Below, in pieces: positions 1-8,855 of a DNA stretch of 64,000 nucleotides (positions within the stretch are counted from its first letter, which is position 1; each line of letters opens with the position of its first letter). The position numbers were made by a program, and so were the translations under genes. The notes under the pieces are model-generated. The model was not told where the DNA came from. It made no database searches and saw only the letters and a program-made list of their open reading frames with translations. The stretch comes from Spongiivirga sp046524175 (GTDB lineage Bacteria > Bacteroidota > Bacteroidia > Flavobacteriales > Flavobacteriaceae), in assembly GCF_046524175.1 (NCBI RefSeq), contig NZ_JBEFZF010000005.1, positions 324,712 through 388,711 of the forward strand, given 5' to 3'.

Positions 1-332
1 TGATGTATTGCAGCACAGCACAAAATGGCATCAACCGACTGGTCTTCAAGTGGCAATTTTGACCAATCACAAAGTGGCGAATTGCCTAGTTTTGCAAATA
101 TTTCTGAAGTTTCTAATGGCAATATTTTGATATTATCAGGGAGATACTGTTTTAGGTAGTTTCCTCCAGATGGGATATCAACCAACACCATTCCACCTTG
201 CAACTTAATCTGATCTAAAATAGTAGTAAGCTCTTTTTTCCTTGCATTAGGAAGCAATTTCATCGCTTCATGATACTGCTTACCACGTAAATTAAAAATG
301 TCAGCATACTTTACGTGCTGTTGTTCAAACAT
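1..332 (-). CDS. SAM-dependent methyltransferase (partial, N-terminal part)
   Basis: The reverse strand reads from an ATG at 330-332 and stays open to the window edge, giving the first 110 residues; the C-terminal part lies outside. The segment VLVDIPSGGNYL fits glycine-rich motif I of class I methyltransferases, and LPLEDQSVDAILCCAAIHH fits the acidic loop and post-motif of the Methyltransf_11 type. It should use S-adenosylmethionine; the substrate cannot be read from the sequence. It is divergent from the PaaK-like gene at 462, with about 130 bp between them for two promoters. The fold is fairly sure, the role unknown. Confidence 0.7.
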   Translation of the reverse strand, partial: MFEQQHVKYADIFNLRGKQYHEAMKLLPNARKKELTTILDQIKLQGGMVLVDIPSGGNYLKQYLPDNIKILPLETSEIFAKLGNSPLCDWSKLPLEDQSVDAILCCAAIH

Positions 333-461
333 ATTATCTAGCCTTTGGGGATTTGAAGTACTTGATGGTCTAAAGATAGGAAATTGACAACCATCATTTT
401 ATAATTGCCTATCAATTTGAATGAGTTGATTCAATAGCATTTTGATTTTAGTATTTTCGTA

Positions 462-1781
462 TTGAATATCCTTAATCGCTTGAAGTATTTTTATCAATCA
501 ACTGCTTTTATCAGAAAATTTGCCTTTTATGCATTTGATGCATTAAAAGGGAGGATTATAGGGAAGCATTTGACGGATATAAATTCTCATTTTGAAAATC
601 CTGCGGAATCAAAAAATTCAAGAGAAACACTGCTCTTAAATCTTTTGAGTCATACTTTCAAAACGGTTGACTATTACGCTAAACTTGAAGGTATTTCTAA
701 ATTATCTGATTATCCAGTAGTCACCAAATCGCATTTTATTGATCATTTTGACTCTTTTATTTCTAGCCAATATAAAGACACCAAATTATTTAAGATGACT
801 ACTAGCGGTTCTACAGGCATCCCACTTTTAGTACTGCAGAATAAACAAAAAAAAGATCGTAATACAGCAGATACTATTTATTTCGCCAAACGTGTTGGAG
901 TCTATGTTGGCGTTAAATTACTGTATATAAAGCTTTGGTCCCATAAGAACAAAAAGAGCAAACTATCGCTAGCTATCCAGAATATCATGCCGCACAATAT
1001 TTTAGATTCAGATAAAAGTCATTTTGAGAAGTTACTTTATAAAATGAATAGATATAGTGGTAAAATGAACATGATTGTATATCCTTCTTTTTTAGAACAG
1101 CTTTGTCAGCACTTAGAAAAAAAGGATGTTGAATTACCAAAAATTGGATCACTTATAACCATTTCAGAAAAATTAAATAAATATGAACGACAATGTGCCG
1201 AAAAACTATTTGGCGCCCGAGTTTACGAACGATACAGCAATATGGAAAATGGTATTTTAGCACAAGAAGATAGTACCTCATGCTATTACACAGTAAATAC
1301 AGCCAGCTATATTGTCGAAATGTTACATCCAGAATACGATGTGGCTATAGCAGAGGGTGAAGTTGGGAGGATTGTGATTACCGATCTTTTTAACTACGCT
1401 ATGCCCATGATACGTTATGACACAGGCGATATGGCTATTGCTAAAACCTTAGATGATGGTAGGCTTGTGTTTACTGAAATCTTTGGTAGAAAAATGGATG
1501 TTGTTTATGATACCAATGGTAAATATGTTTCTCCACATATTTTTTATATGATATCTAAATTTTCTGTCCACAAACAATTCCAATTTATTCAAAATGGGAA
1601 AAAAACATATTGTTTTAAATTGAATGCTACACCAGAAAAAACCAATGAAAATGCAATGGTTGATTACTTTAAAGCATATTTAGGTAATGATGCGGTTTTT
1701 AGTTTTGAATATGTTGATGAAATCCCTCTGCTAGCTTCGGGAAAAAGGAAAAAGGTTGAAAACAGACTTTCTAGCTACTAA
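462..1781 (+). CDS. PaaK/CapK-like adenylate-forming enzyme
   Basis: A 439-residue member of the phenylacetate-CoA ligase-like branch of adenylate-forming enzymes. TTSGSTGIPL at residues 113-122 is the phosphate-binding loop, YERYSNMENG is the aromatic core motif, and MIRYDTGDMA is the late ATP-binding RYxTGD motif. Such proteins activate a carboxylic acid with ATP and usually pass it to CoA. Relatives outside phenylacetate catabolism sit in polysaccharide or secondary-metabolite loci, and no paa genes are visible here, so the substrate is open. The start is a TTG; an in-frame TAG at 435-437 limits upstream extension and no ATG is available nearby. Soluble, no signal peptide. Confidence 0.72.
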   Translation: MNILNRLKYFYQSTAFIRKFAFYAFDALKGRIIGKHLTDINSHFENPAESKNSRETLLLNLLSHTFKTVDYYAKLEGISKLSDYPVVTKSHFIDHFDSFISSQYKDTKLFKMTTSGSTGIPLLVLQNKQKKDRNTADTIYFAKRVGVYVGVKLLYIKLWSHKNKKSKLSLAIQNIMPHNILDSDKSHFEKLLYKMNRYSGKMNMIVYPSFLEQLCQHLEKKDVELPKIGSLITISEKLNKYERQCAEKLFGARVYERYSNMENGILAQEDSTSCYYTVNTASYIVEMLHPEYDVAIAEGEVGRIVITDLFNYAMPMIRYDTGDMAIAKTLDDGRLVFTEIFGRKMDVVYDTNGKYVSPHIFYMISKFSVHKQFQFIQNGKKTYCFKLNATPEKTNENAMVDYFKAYLGNDAVFSFEYVDEIPLLASGKRKKVENRLSSY

Positions 1782-1903
1782 CACAATATTTTGATTAAAA
1801 ATTAGTCCTTTTTCAAATGTTTAAATGATCCGGCGTTGAGCTGATTTTAGTCATAGTTCGTCATTTTATGTATATTTAATTTAGTACAGTTAAAGCGCTA
1901 ACT

Positions 1904-2401
1904 ATGTATAATTGCGGTCATAAAAAAGGAAGCCCTACTGTACTCCTACTAGTATTTATTACAAGTTTTTTCTTGAACAGTATGTATGCGCAAGAACTTG
2001 TAAATACTGCTAAGGATAAAAAAACATACAAAGTGTTTTTGTCTAAACAGGATAGTGATTTCAAAAATGAAGTTGTTGAAGAACTTAAACTAAATTCTGA
2101 TGATATTAATTTCAAAGTAACAGAGCTTTCCGCATTAAAAGACCTGAAGATCGAAGAATGGGATGCTATTGTCATTTTGCATAGTTGGGAATTTTTAAGT
2201 CCCCCGAGAGTTGTAAAAAGATTCATTCGTGCAAATACTTCAAACAAAAAAAAGATTGTAGTTTTAACTACATCCAGTGATGGCGATGCTAAAATGGATG
2301 AGGTAGACGCAATTACGGGCGAATCAGAATTAGTAGACGCTTATGAATACGCCTATATAATAACCGAGAGACTAAATAAAGTATTTGCAAGAGCAAATTA
2401 A
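1904..2401 (+). CDS. Exported flavodoxin-like protein with FMN-attachment-like motif
   Basis: A 165-residue protein. Residues 1-29 form a signal peptide (hydrophobic run, then MYAQ, probable cleavage after the Ala). The mature part has alternating strands and helices like a flavodoxin fold: a 'WDAIVILHSWEF' strand, a PP-containing helix start and a KKIVVLTTSSDG strand. Close to the C-terminus lies VDAITGES, very near the D-x-x-[ST]-G-A-[ST] motif onto whose Thr/Ser ApbE enzymes attach FMN, with Glu in place of Ala. The next gene is an ApbE, which makes a covalently flavinylated periplasmic electron carrier a reasonable inference. The family itself I do not recognise, and the function is unproven. 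Confidence 0.6.
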   Translation: MYNCGHKKGSPTVLLLVFITSFFLNSMYAQELVNTAKDKKTYKVFLSKQDSDFKNEVVEELKLNSDDINFKVTELSALKDLKIEEWDAIVILHSWEFLSPPRVVKRFIRANTSNKKKIVVLTTSSDGDAKMDEVDAITGESELVDAYEYAYIITERLNKVFARAN

Positions 2402-2426
2402 ACACCGTATTAATAAACACCCTCCC

Positions 2427-3329
2427 ATGTATACTAATGAGCATCAGGCAATGGCTACTCGTTTTAGGTTTCAAATTCAAACAGAAAGTGAGGAAACTTC
2501 TCAAGCAATTTTACAGGAGGCATTTACCATTGTAGACGATCTAGAATTAATGCTCAGTAGATTCATACCGGATAGCGATATTTCAAGAATTAACAGATTA
2601 AGAAAAAATGAACAACTACATATAGAATATGAAACCTGGGATATTATAAAAAACGCTATCAACATTAATAAAAATACTTTAGGTGCATTCAACATTAATG
2701 TAGGAGAGTACATGAATATTTTTAAAGGAGCAAAAGAAGGTATACTTAATGCCAAAGAAGTTACCACAGCACTAGAAAAGGCACATAAAATAGCAAATGA
2801 AGGAAGTATGTATATCGATCCGGATCAACCTGTAGTATATTGTATCAAGGAAGGAATTAAACTTGACCTTGGTGCAATAGGAAAAGGATATGCTTTAGAC
2901 AAGGTGAAGAACTTTTTAGAAGAAGTCGGAGTAACTATTTATACATTAGAGGCAGGAGACAGCACTATACTTTCAGGTGAAAATACATCACCTAATTCAT
3001 CATGGTCATATCAACTTACATCGCCTTCAGATGTTAAAAACATCGAGTTAAAAAATGCCAGTATATCGGCATCTGGCACTTACTGGCAAGGAGCTCATAT
3101 TTTTAATCCCAGAACAGGGAAAAATGAACTCAAAGGTCAATTTGATCGTGTTTGGGTATGCGGTAACAATGCAGCTTTATCTGATGCGCTTTCTACCGCA
3201 TTTTATGTAATGTCAGAAGACGAACTTAAAAAAACAGTCAACCAAATAAATGATCTTAACTGGATTGCGTACGTTAAAGACGGAAAGATTGAAATGCTAT
3301 CAAATATTAATAAAAAACAGAATTCATGA
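2427..3329 (+). CDS. apbE: FAD:protein FMN transferase (ApbE family)
   Basis: ApbE enzymes move FMN from FAD onto a Thr/Ser of a target protein. Family motifs are present in order: HQAMATRF at the N-terminus, LDLGAIGKGYALD in the middle, EAGDST (glycine-rich loop), SISASGTYWQGAHIFNPRTG (the usual S-x-SG ... HIxxPxTG) and LSDALSTAFYVM with the metal-binding Asp near the end. I chose the ATG at 2427, giving 300 residues. A TTG at 2385 would extend it by 14 residues and overlap the preceding gene. Neither start provides a signal peptide or lipobox, which is unusual because most ApbE proteins act in the periplasm. Its stop overlaps the start of the next gene by 4 bp, so the two are translationally coupled. 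Confidence 0.85.
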   Translation: MYTNEHQAMATRFRFQIQTESEETSQAILQEAFTIVDDLELMLSRFIPDSDISRINRLRKNEQLHIEYETWDIIKNAININKNTLGAFNINVGEYMNIFKGAKEGILNAKEVTTALEKAHKIANEGSMYIDPDQPVVYCIKEGIKLDLGAIGKGYALDKVKNFLEEVGVTIYTLEAGDSTILSGENTSPNSSWSYQLTSPSDVKNIELKNASISASGTYWQGAHIFNPRTGKNELKGQFDRVWVCGNNAALSDALSTAFYVMSEDELKKTVNQINDLNWIAYVKDGKIEMLSNINKKQNS

Positions 3330-4696
3330 ACAGCAATAATAAACCTAAACCAGAAAATACCCGGCGCGATTTTATGAAAAAAAGCGCCTTAATCGGCACT
3401 GGACTGGTTCTAGCTAAACCAATAAACATAATAGCAAATCCGATGTTTTCAAAGCAGAAGGTGAATGTTGGTGTGGTGGGATGCGGGAGTCGAGGCCGCG
3501 GTGTAATTTTTAGCAACATTCCTAAAATTGAAAGCGCTAACCTTGTTGCTGTATGTGATATTGTAAAAAATAGGAGAGAGGGCGCTAAGCGGCGATTTGA
3601 AAGAAAGTATGATACCAAAGTCAATGCCTATGAAGATTTTTATGACATGATTGCCAAAGAAAAACTAGATGCGGTGGTATTAACCACACCTGATTTTTGG
3701 CATATGCAGCATACTGTCGATGCGTTAGAAAGTGGTTTACACGTGTATTGCGAAAAAGCAATGTCTAACAACCTAAAAGACGCCAAAAAAATGGCTAAAG
3801 CCATGAAAAAAACCGGAAAACTGCTCCAAATAGGTCGCCAGAGAAGAAGTAATGATCGATATCGGTTTATGTATAGTAAGCTGATACAACAAGAAAAAAT
3901 ATTTGGTAATCTGACCCATGCAATTGGGCAATGGAACAGGTCAAAAATATACAGCTTTCCTAAAAGCCGCCAAGAAGCCCTTGATATGACGGTTATGAAA
4001 AAGTACGGATTTGACAATCAAGATCAAGTTTATAACTGGCGCAATTACAAAAAATTGGGTGGTGGTGTTGTATCGGACTTAGGGTCACATCAAATCGATA
4101 TTTTCAATTGGTTTTTTAATGCATATCCGCATACCGTTTACGCCACCGGTAATAACTCCTATTACGGTCTGGAGCAAGCTGATACTATGGCTACTATTTT
4201 AGAATATGATACCCCTAACGGAAAAGCTATAGGTATTTATGAAAATATATCACATTCTCGAGCTATCGGAGTTAATGAACGCTTTATAGGTGACAAAGGG
4301 GCCTTCATCATTTCAGAAGGAAAAGATAACAAGATTTACCGCGAATCCAGAGTAAATGCCAATGAATGGCAGCAATATATTGATCGTGGATTTTTGAAAA
4401 ACCTTAGTGGCTTAAAAGGCTATAAATCTAAAGAACAGGGTGACTCAGGCATCAAAGAAACTGCACCACAAGTTAGCTACGAAATAAATGAGATGCAGGA
4501 AATGGATAAGGTGTACAATCTAAATTCACATACGGCGCATTTATATAATTTCATAGAAGCAATCATAGGTAATGAAAAGTTAAACTACGATGCTATATCA
4601 TCGTATAAAAGTGAATTATGTATTTACAAGATACATGAGGCAATTAACGGTGGTGGCAAGAAGATTACTATACCTAAAAATGCCTACAACATCTAA
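3326..4696 (+). CDS. Tat-exported Gfo/Idh/MocA family oxidoreductase
   Basis: 456 residues. A twin-arginine signal (TRRDFMKKS, residues 12-20, then a hydrophobic stretch) directs export of the folded, cofactor-loaded enzyme. VNVGVVGCGSRGRG (47-59) is the Rossmann NAD(P) loop. The family's EKP motif appears as CEKAMSNN (142-149), with Ala instead of Pro. The C-terminal half carries the Gfo/Idh/MocA substrate domain with GGGVVSDLGSHQID. These enzymes oxidise or epimerise sugars or sugar derivatives; the substrate is not deducible. The ATGA overlap with apbE suggests one operon with the exported flavodoxin-like protein, a possible periplasmic redox set (inference). Confidence 0.85.
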   Translation: MNSNNKPKPENTRRDFMKKSALIGTGLVLAKPINIIANPMFSKQKVNVGVVGCGSRGRGVIFSNIPKIESANLVAVCDIVKNRREGAKRRFERKYDTKVNAYEDFYDMIAKEKLDAVVLTTPDFWHMQHTVDALESGLHVYCEKAMSNNLKDAKKMAKAMKKTGKLLQIGRQRRSNDRYRFMYSKLIQQEKIFGNLTHAIGQWNRSKIYSFPKSRQEALDMTVMKKYGFDNQDQVYNWRNYKKLGGGVVSDLGSHQIDIFNWFFNAYPHTVYATGNNSYYGLEQADTMATILEYDTPNGKAIGIYENISHSRAIGVNERFIGDKGAFIISEGKDNKIYRESRVNANEWQQYIDRGFLKNLSGLKGYKSKEQGDSGIKETAPQVSYEINEMQEMDKVYNLNSHTAHLYNFIEAIIGNEKLNYDAISSYKSELCIYKIHEAINGGGKKITIPKNAYNI

Positions 4697-4793
4697 TTTA
4701 AATTAAATATAGTCGACTTGCCTAAAATAAACATGAAGGGCTTCATACGGTAATTCAGTATCTTTACAAAAAGAATAATCGTGTACTGTTGCT

Positions 4794-5222
4794 ATGAAAA
4801 AAAAGCCGGATAATGTAGTTTATAATGAGAAATCAGAACAATATGAAGCGAACATACTTCCCTACGCTACAAACGTAGGATCACCGATTATAAAAGTAGA
4901 TGACGTTGCACTTTGGAAAAATAAGAATATCGCAAGTGCCAATCATCTTTTTGATACTCGCTTTAAAGAATTAAAGGCCGCTTACCAAAAGTTAATGACC
5001 GAATATGAGTATAACAAAATTATTTACAACGCCAAATTCACATTCGAACCTATAGTAGGTGAAGCCTATCATCTTTATGAAAAAAAGGATGCAACGACCT
5101 TCCTTTCACTCATTGCACCTGAAGAATGTAATTTCAAACATTTAGGCTCTTTTAGTCTGAGAGCAGATAAAATTTGGGAGCGTATCGATAACGATATCGT
5201 TAAGGAAACCAAGGCAAAGTAA
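4794..5222 (+). CDS. DUF2452 family protein
   Basis: 142 residues, soluble, no signal peptide. The sequence from 'NVVYNEKSEQYEANILPYAT' through the YEYNKIIYNAKFTFEP block and SLIAPEEC matches what I know of DUF2452, a small uncharacterised family common in flavobacteria and sometimes labelled GTP-binding without a visible P-loop. No nucleotide-binding motif is visible here either. About 100 bp separate it from the Gfo/Idh gene, and TATCTTTA at roughly 4760 is one base short of the Bacteroidota -7 consensus, so it may have its own promoter. Family assignment is likely; function unknown. Confidence 0.65.
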   Translation: MKKKPDNVVYNEKSEQYEANILPYATNVGSPIIKVDDVALWKNKNIASANHLFDTRFKELKAAYQKLMTEYEYNKIIYNAKFTFEPIVGEAYHLYEKKDATTFLSLIAPEECNFKHLGSFSLRADKIWERIDNDIVKETKAK

Positions 5223-5279
5223 TTTACTAAAGTTCATCACAACTAGAGTTTATTCTATATTTATCTTAAATATTAGAAT

Positions 5280-6980
5280 ATGCTGCGTTATTTTTTACTT
5301 TTCTCATGTTTCGTTCTAGTCGTAAGCTGCAAAAAATCACTATCAGAAATTAATGATTCACAGGTTGATGCAATTAGAATCAATCAAGTTGGTTATTATC
5401 CTAATGCGCCTAAAAAGGCCATTATAATTGATGGTAGCAATCTAAAAACCTATTCATTGGTTGACCTTGAATTAAATACTATTGTATTTGAAGGTAATTT
5501 AACGGAATCTACTACTTGGGAACTCGCTGGAGAACAGGTTCAAATCGCTGATTTCTCCAACTTTTCAAATCACGGTAGCTACCGTATTTATGTTGAAGGG
5601 CTAGGATATTCTCATGCATTTGATATTGCCGATGATGTGTTAGAAGAACCTGCCAAAGCGACCGTCAAAGCATTGTATTATCAACGTGCCAGTACCGAAC
5701 TTCCAGAAAAATATGCTGGAAAATGGGCTCGCAAAGCGGGTCATCCTGATAATGAGGTTACTTATCATTCTTCCTCAGGTAAAAAAGGAACAATGGATGG
5801 TCATGGAGGCTGGTATGATGCTGGCGATTTCGGAAAGTATGTGGTAAACGGAGCTTATCCTCTAGGACAGATGATGACGTTTCATGAGCAATATCCAAAT
5901 TTTTACAAGGATAATAGCTTGAATATTCCCGAGAGCGGCAATGGCATTTCAGATTTGTTAGATGAGTTAAAATATGAAATGAACTGGCTTTTACGAATGC
6001 AAGATGACGATGGTGGTGTATTTTTTAAACTGACTACCAAACGATTTACTGGTATGATCTTACCTGAAAAAGCCGCTGATGAGCGATTCGTTATCGGGAA
6101 ATCGACCACCGCAAGCCTAAATTTTGCTGCGGTAGCAGCCAAAAGTGCACGAACGTTTAAAGAAGTTGACCCCGCATATGCTAATAGCTGTATGCTAGCA
6201 GCAATTAAAGCATATAACTGGGCAAAGAAAAACCCAGAAGTCGCCTTTAAAAACCCAGAAGATGTAGTTACCGGCGAATATGGAGATGATGATTTTAGCC
6301 AAGAGTTTTATTGGGCAGCGGCCGAATTATATTTAACTACAGCTGAAGAATCTTACATAAACGATCTAAGATCAACTAGTGTCAATTTCAGCTTTAAGCC
6401 GGGAGAAAGTTGGGCAAATCATATGCATTATTTAGGGGCCATTGCACTTATTGATCATTTAGAAGATGGTGCACTTAAAACACAGTTAGAAACCGAAATT
6501 GTAGTTGCAGCAAATGAGCTATTAGGACTAACTGAAAAAACAGCCTATTTTCAGCCCATTTCTGATTTTCAATGGGGTTCAAATAGCGATATCTTCAACA
6601 CTGCAATGATTGTTGCAACTGCCTACCGTATAACAAAAAAGCCACAATACTTAAAAACAGTACAAGAAATTGCAGATTATGTATTTGGCAAAAATGCCAC
6701 AGCTTATAGCTTTGTAACTGGTTTCGGAGATAAAACTCCAATGTATATACATCACCGTCAAAGTGCTGGTGATGCAATTAAAGAACCCGTACCAGGATTC
6801 ATCTCCGGTGGCCCAAATAATCGTAAACAAGATAAAGATCAAGTAACATATCCCGAAAACAAAGCCCCAATGAAAGCATGGGCAGATCAAGAAGCTAGCT
6901 ATGCCAGTAATGAAATTTGCCTGAATTGGAATTCATCAGCGGTTTATGTACTTGGTTTTTTAGCAAACGAAAGCAACTAG
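5280..6980 (+). CDS. Glycoside hydrolase family 9 endoglucanase, lipoprotein
   Basis: 566 residues. The signal peptide ends in the lipobox VVSC (lipidated Cys17). Residues of about 30-120 form the Ig-like cellulase N-terminal domain (IRINQVGYYPNAPKKA). The catalytic (alpha/alpha)6 domain follows. GGWYDAGDFGKYV holds Asp180 and Asp183, the catalytic-base pair of GH9; SFVTGFGDKTPMYIHHRQS is the conserved substrate-cleft block; YASNEICLNWNSS holds the probable acid Glu545. GH9 enzymes invert beta-1,4-glucan bonds. With the GH1 gene 30 bp downstream this is a short beta-glucan degradation operon, the GH9 acting at the cell surface or in the periplasm. No SusCD is adjacent. Confidence 0.9.
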   Translation: MLRYFLLFSCFVLVVSCKKSLSEINDSQVDAIRINQVGYYPNAPKKAIIIDGSNLKTYSLVDLELNTIVFEGNLTESTTWELAGEQVQIADFSNFSNHGSYRIYVEGLGYSHAFDIADDVLEEPAKATVKALYYQRASTELPEKYAGKWARKAGHPDNEVTYHSSSGKKGTMDGHGGWYDAGDFGKYVVNGAYPLGQMMTFHEQYPNFYKDNSLNIPESGNGISDLLDELKYEMNWLLRMQDDDGGVFFKLTTKRFTGMILPEKAADERFVIGKSTTASLNFAAVAAKSARTFKEVDPAYANSCMLAAIKAYNWAKKNPEVAFKNPEDVVTGEYGDDDFSQEFYWAAAELYLTTAEESYINDLRSTSVNFSFKPGESWANHMHYLGAIALIDHLEDGALKTQLETEIVVAANELLGLTEKTAYFQPISDFQWGSNSDIFNTAMIVATAYRITKKPQYLKTVQEIADYVFGKNATAYSFVTGFGDKTPMYIHHRQSAGDAIKEPVPGFISGGPNNRKQDKDQVTYPENKAPMKAWADQEASYASNEICLNWNSSAVYVLGFLANESN

Positions 6981-7010
6981 TATTTTGCAACACTTAAGCT
7001 CCTAAAAAAC

Positions 7011-8402
7011 ATGACAAATTTTCCAAATGATTTTATTTGGGGTAGCGCAACCTCATCCTATCAAATTGAAGGCGCTCATGATAAAGATGGTAAAGGCCCC
7101 TCTATTTGGGATAAATTCTGCAAGACCCCTGGAAATGTTTTAAATAATGATAATGGTAACATTGCTATAGATCATTATCATCGATTTAAGGAGGATATTG
7201 CCTTATTAAAAAAACAAGGATTTACAGCCTATCGATTCTCCATTTCCTGGGCCCGTATCTTACCAAATGGAAAAGGTCAGGTTAATGAAAAGGGAATTGA
7301 GTTTTACAATAAACTAATTGACGAATTACTAGCTAATGATATACAACCATGGGTTACACTATATCATTGGGATTTGCCTCAAGCACTATACGAATCAAAA
7401 GAAGATTGGCTTAATCCTGTTATAAGTGATCATTTTGAAGAATATGCTACCATTTGTTTTGATCGTTTCGGAGATCGTGTAAAACATTGGATCACTCTTA
7501 ACGAACCCTGGGTAGCGGCAATTTTAGGCTACGGGCAAGGAGTTTTTGCCCCAGGTCATATTTCTAACAGCGAACCTTATTTGGCAGCACATCATATGCT
7601 TATTGCGCATGCCAAAGCGGTAAATATATATAAAAGCTACTTTAAAAGTCAACACGGTACCATTGGCATCACCAATAATTGTGATTGGAGAGAACCTATT
7701 GACCAGCAACCAAAAAATATTGAGGCCGCTGAACGTGCACTATTGTTTTTTCTGGGTTGGTTTGCAGATCCTATTTGGTTAGGTGACTATCCACAGGTAA
7801 TGAAAGACCGTTTAGGCGATAGGCTGCCTGTTTTTACTAAATCTGAAAAAGTGCTTCTTAAAGACTCCTCAGATTTTTTCGGCCTTAATCACTACACAAC
7901 CATGTACGCTGCTGAGCAAGATGAAGATGCAGAAGAAGTCTCTGCTTACGGTAATGGTGGTCTATCAGAAGATCAAGATGTACAATTATCTCAAGATCCC
8001 AAATGGCCGCTTACTGATTTTAATTGGGCAGTTGTTCCATGGGGCTGCACCAAAATGCTTCAATGGATTGCAGACAGATATGACAATCCCAATATTATTA
8101 TTACTGAAAATGGCTGTGCATATCATGACGAAGTTCAAAATGGCGAAGTGCATGATGAACGAAGAGTTGAATTTTATAAATCATATATAGAAGCTTGTGA
8201 CGATGCTATACAAAATGGCGTTAGCCTAAAGGGCTATTTTGCTTGGAGTATGTTTGATAATTTTGAATGGGCATCCGGATATTCTCAACGTTTCGGTATT
8301 AATTATATTGATTACGATACTTTAGAACGTATCCCAAAAGACTCGGCGAAATGGTTTACCAAGATTATTAAAAAACATCAGGAGAAAGCGATTACTATTT
8401 AA
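7011..8402 (+). CDS. bglA: Beta-glucosidase, glycoside hydrolase family 1
   Basis: 463 residues, no signal peptide, so cytoplasmic. The family N-terminal signature FIWGSATSSYQIEGA is present. WITLNEPW carries the acid/base Glu165 and IIITENG the nucleophile Glu366; FNWAVVPWG and the C-terminal FAWSMFDNFEWASGYSQRFG aglycone/glycone site motif complete a full-length retaining GH1 enzyme. It hydrolyses beta-linked gluco-oligosaccharides to glucose. It starts 30 bp after the GH9 gene on the same strand, fitting a pathway in which GH9 products are imported and finished here. Exact specificity (glucosidase, galactosidase or fucosidase side activity) cannot be read from sequence. Confidence 0.92.
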   Translation: MTNFPNDFIWGSATSSYQIEGAHDKDGKGPSIWDKFCKTPGNVLNNDNGNIAIDHYHRFKEDIALLKKQGFTAYRFSISWARILPNGKGQVNEKGIEFYNKLIDELLANDIQPWVTLYHWDLPQALYESKEDWLNPVISDHFEEYATICFDRFGDRVKHWITLNEPWVAAILGYGQGVFAPGHISNSEPYLAAHHMLIAHAKAVNIYKSYFKSQHGTIGITNNCDWREPIDQQPKNIEAAERALLFFLGWFADPIWLGDYPQVMKDRLGDRLPVFTKSEKVLLKDSSDFFGLNHYTTMYAAEQDEDAEEVSAYGNGGLSEDQDVQLSQDPKWPLTDFNWAVVPWGCTKMLQWIADRYDNPNIIITENGCAYHDEVQNGEVHDERRVEFYKSYIEACDDAIQNGVSLKGYFAWSMFDNFEWASGYSQRFGINYIDYDTLERIPKDSAKWFTKIIKKHQEKAITI

Positions 8403-8416
8403 TCTTCTACTCTCAA

Positions 8417-8752
8417 CTAAACGTTTCTTTTTACATAGGCAAATTTAACTGCGGTGCCGACAATCGAAACCATGGTTACTCCGTTTGCACCCATCATTTC
8501 AATATCAAAAGAAATACCAACAACAGCGTCTGCACTTAAATTTGTGGCATTTTCACGTAGTTTTTGAAACGCCTCTTCTTTGGCTTCTTCTAAACCATTT
8601 TCATAATTTTCGTAATACTTTTTGCTATTAAACATATCTTTAAACGACATGCCTTTAGTTCCATAGTTGACAACATAGGTTGTTCCAGTGACCACTCCGA
8701 GGTAGTTAGCAATTGTTTTTCCATCAACCGAGTTTGTTGTAGTTAATATCAT
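8417..8752 (-). CDS. YbjQ/UPF0145 family protein
   Basis: 111 residues, soluble. MILTTTNSVDGKTIANYLGVVTG at the start, EEAKEEAFQKLRENA in the middle and the closing GANGVTMVSIVGTAVKF match the YbjQ (UPF0145) family, small pentameric proteins labelled 'heavy-metal-binding domain-containing' in databases; there is little direct functional evidence in the family. Full length for the family (about 105-110 residues). It converges with bglA (14 bp between stops) and is divergent from the flippase gene. It is not obviously tied to either neighbour. Confidence 0.8.
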   Translation of the reverse strand: MILTTTNSVDGKTIANYLGVVTGTTYVVNYGTKGMSFKDMFNSKKYYENYENGLEEAKEEAFQKLRENATNLSADAVVGISFDIEMMGANGVTMVSIVGTAVKFAYVKRNV

Positions 8753-8855
8753 AAATTGTTCTTTACCTAATTGGTAGTAAAAATAGCTTTAGTGTTACAT
8801 CATAATACCAATTGAATTTTTGTTTCTTTGCTACTACAAAAATCAACGATTAGGC

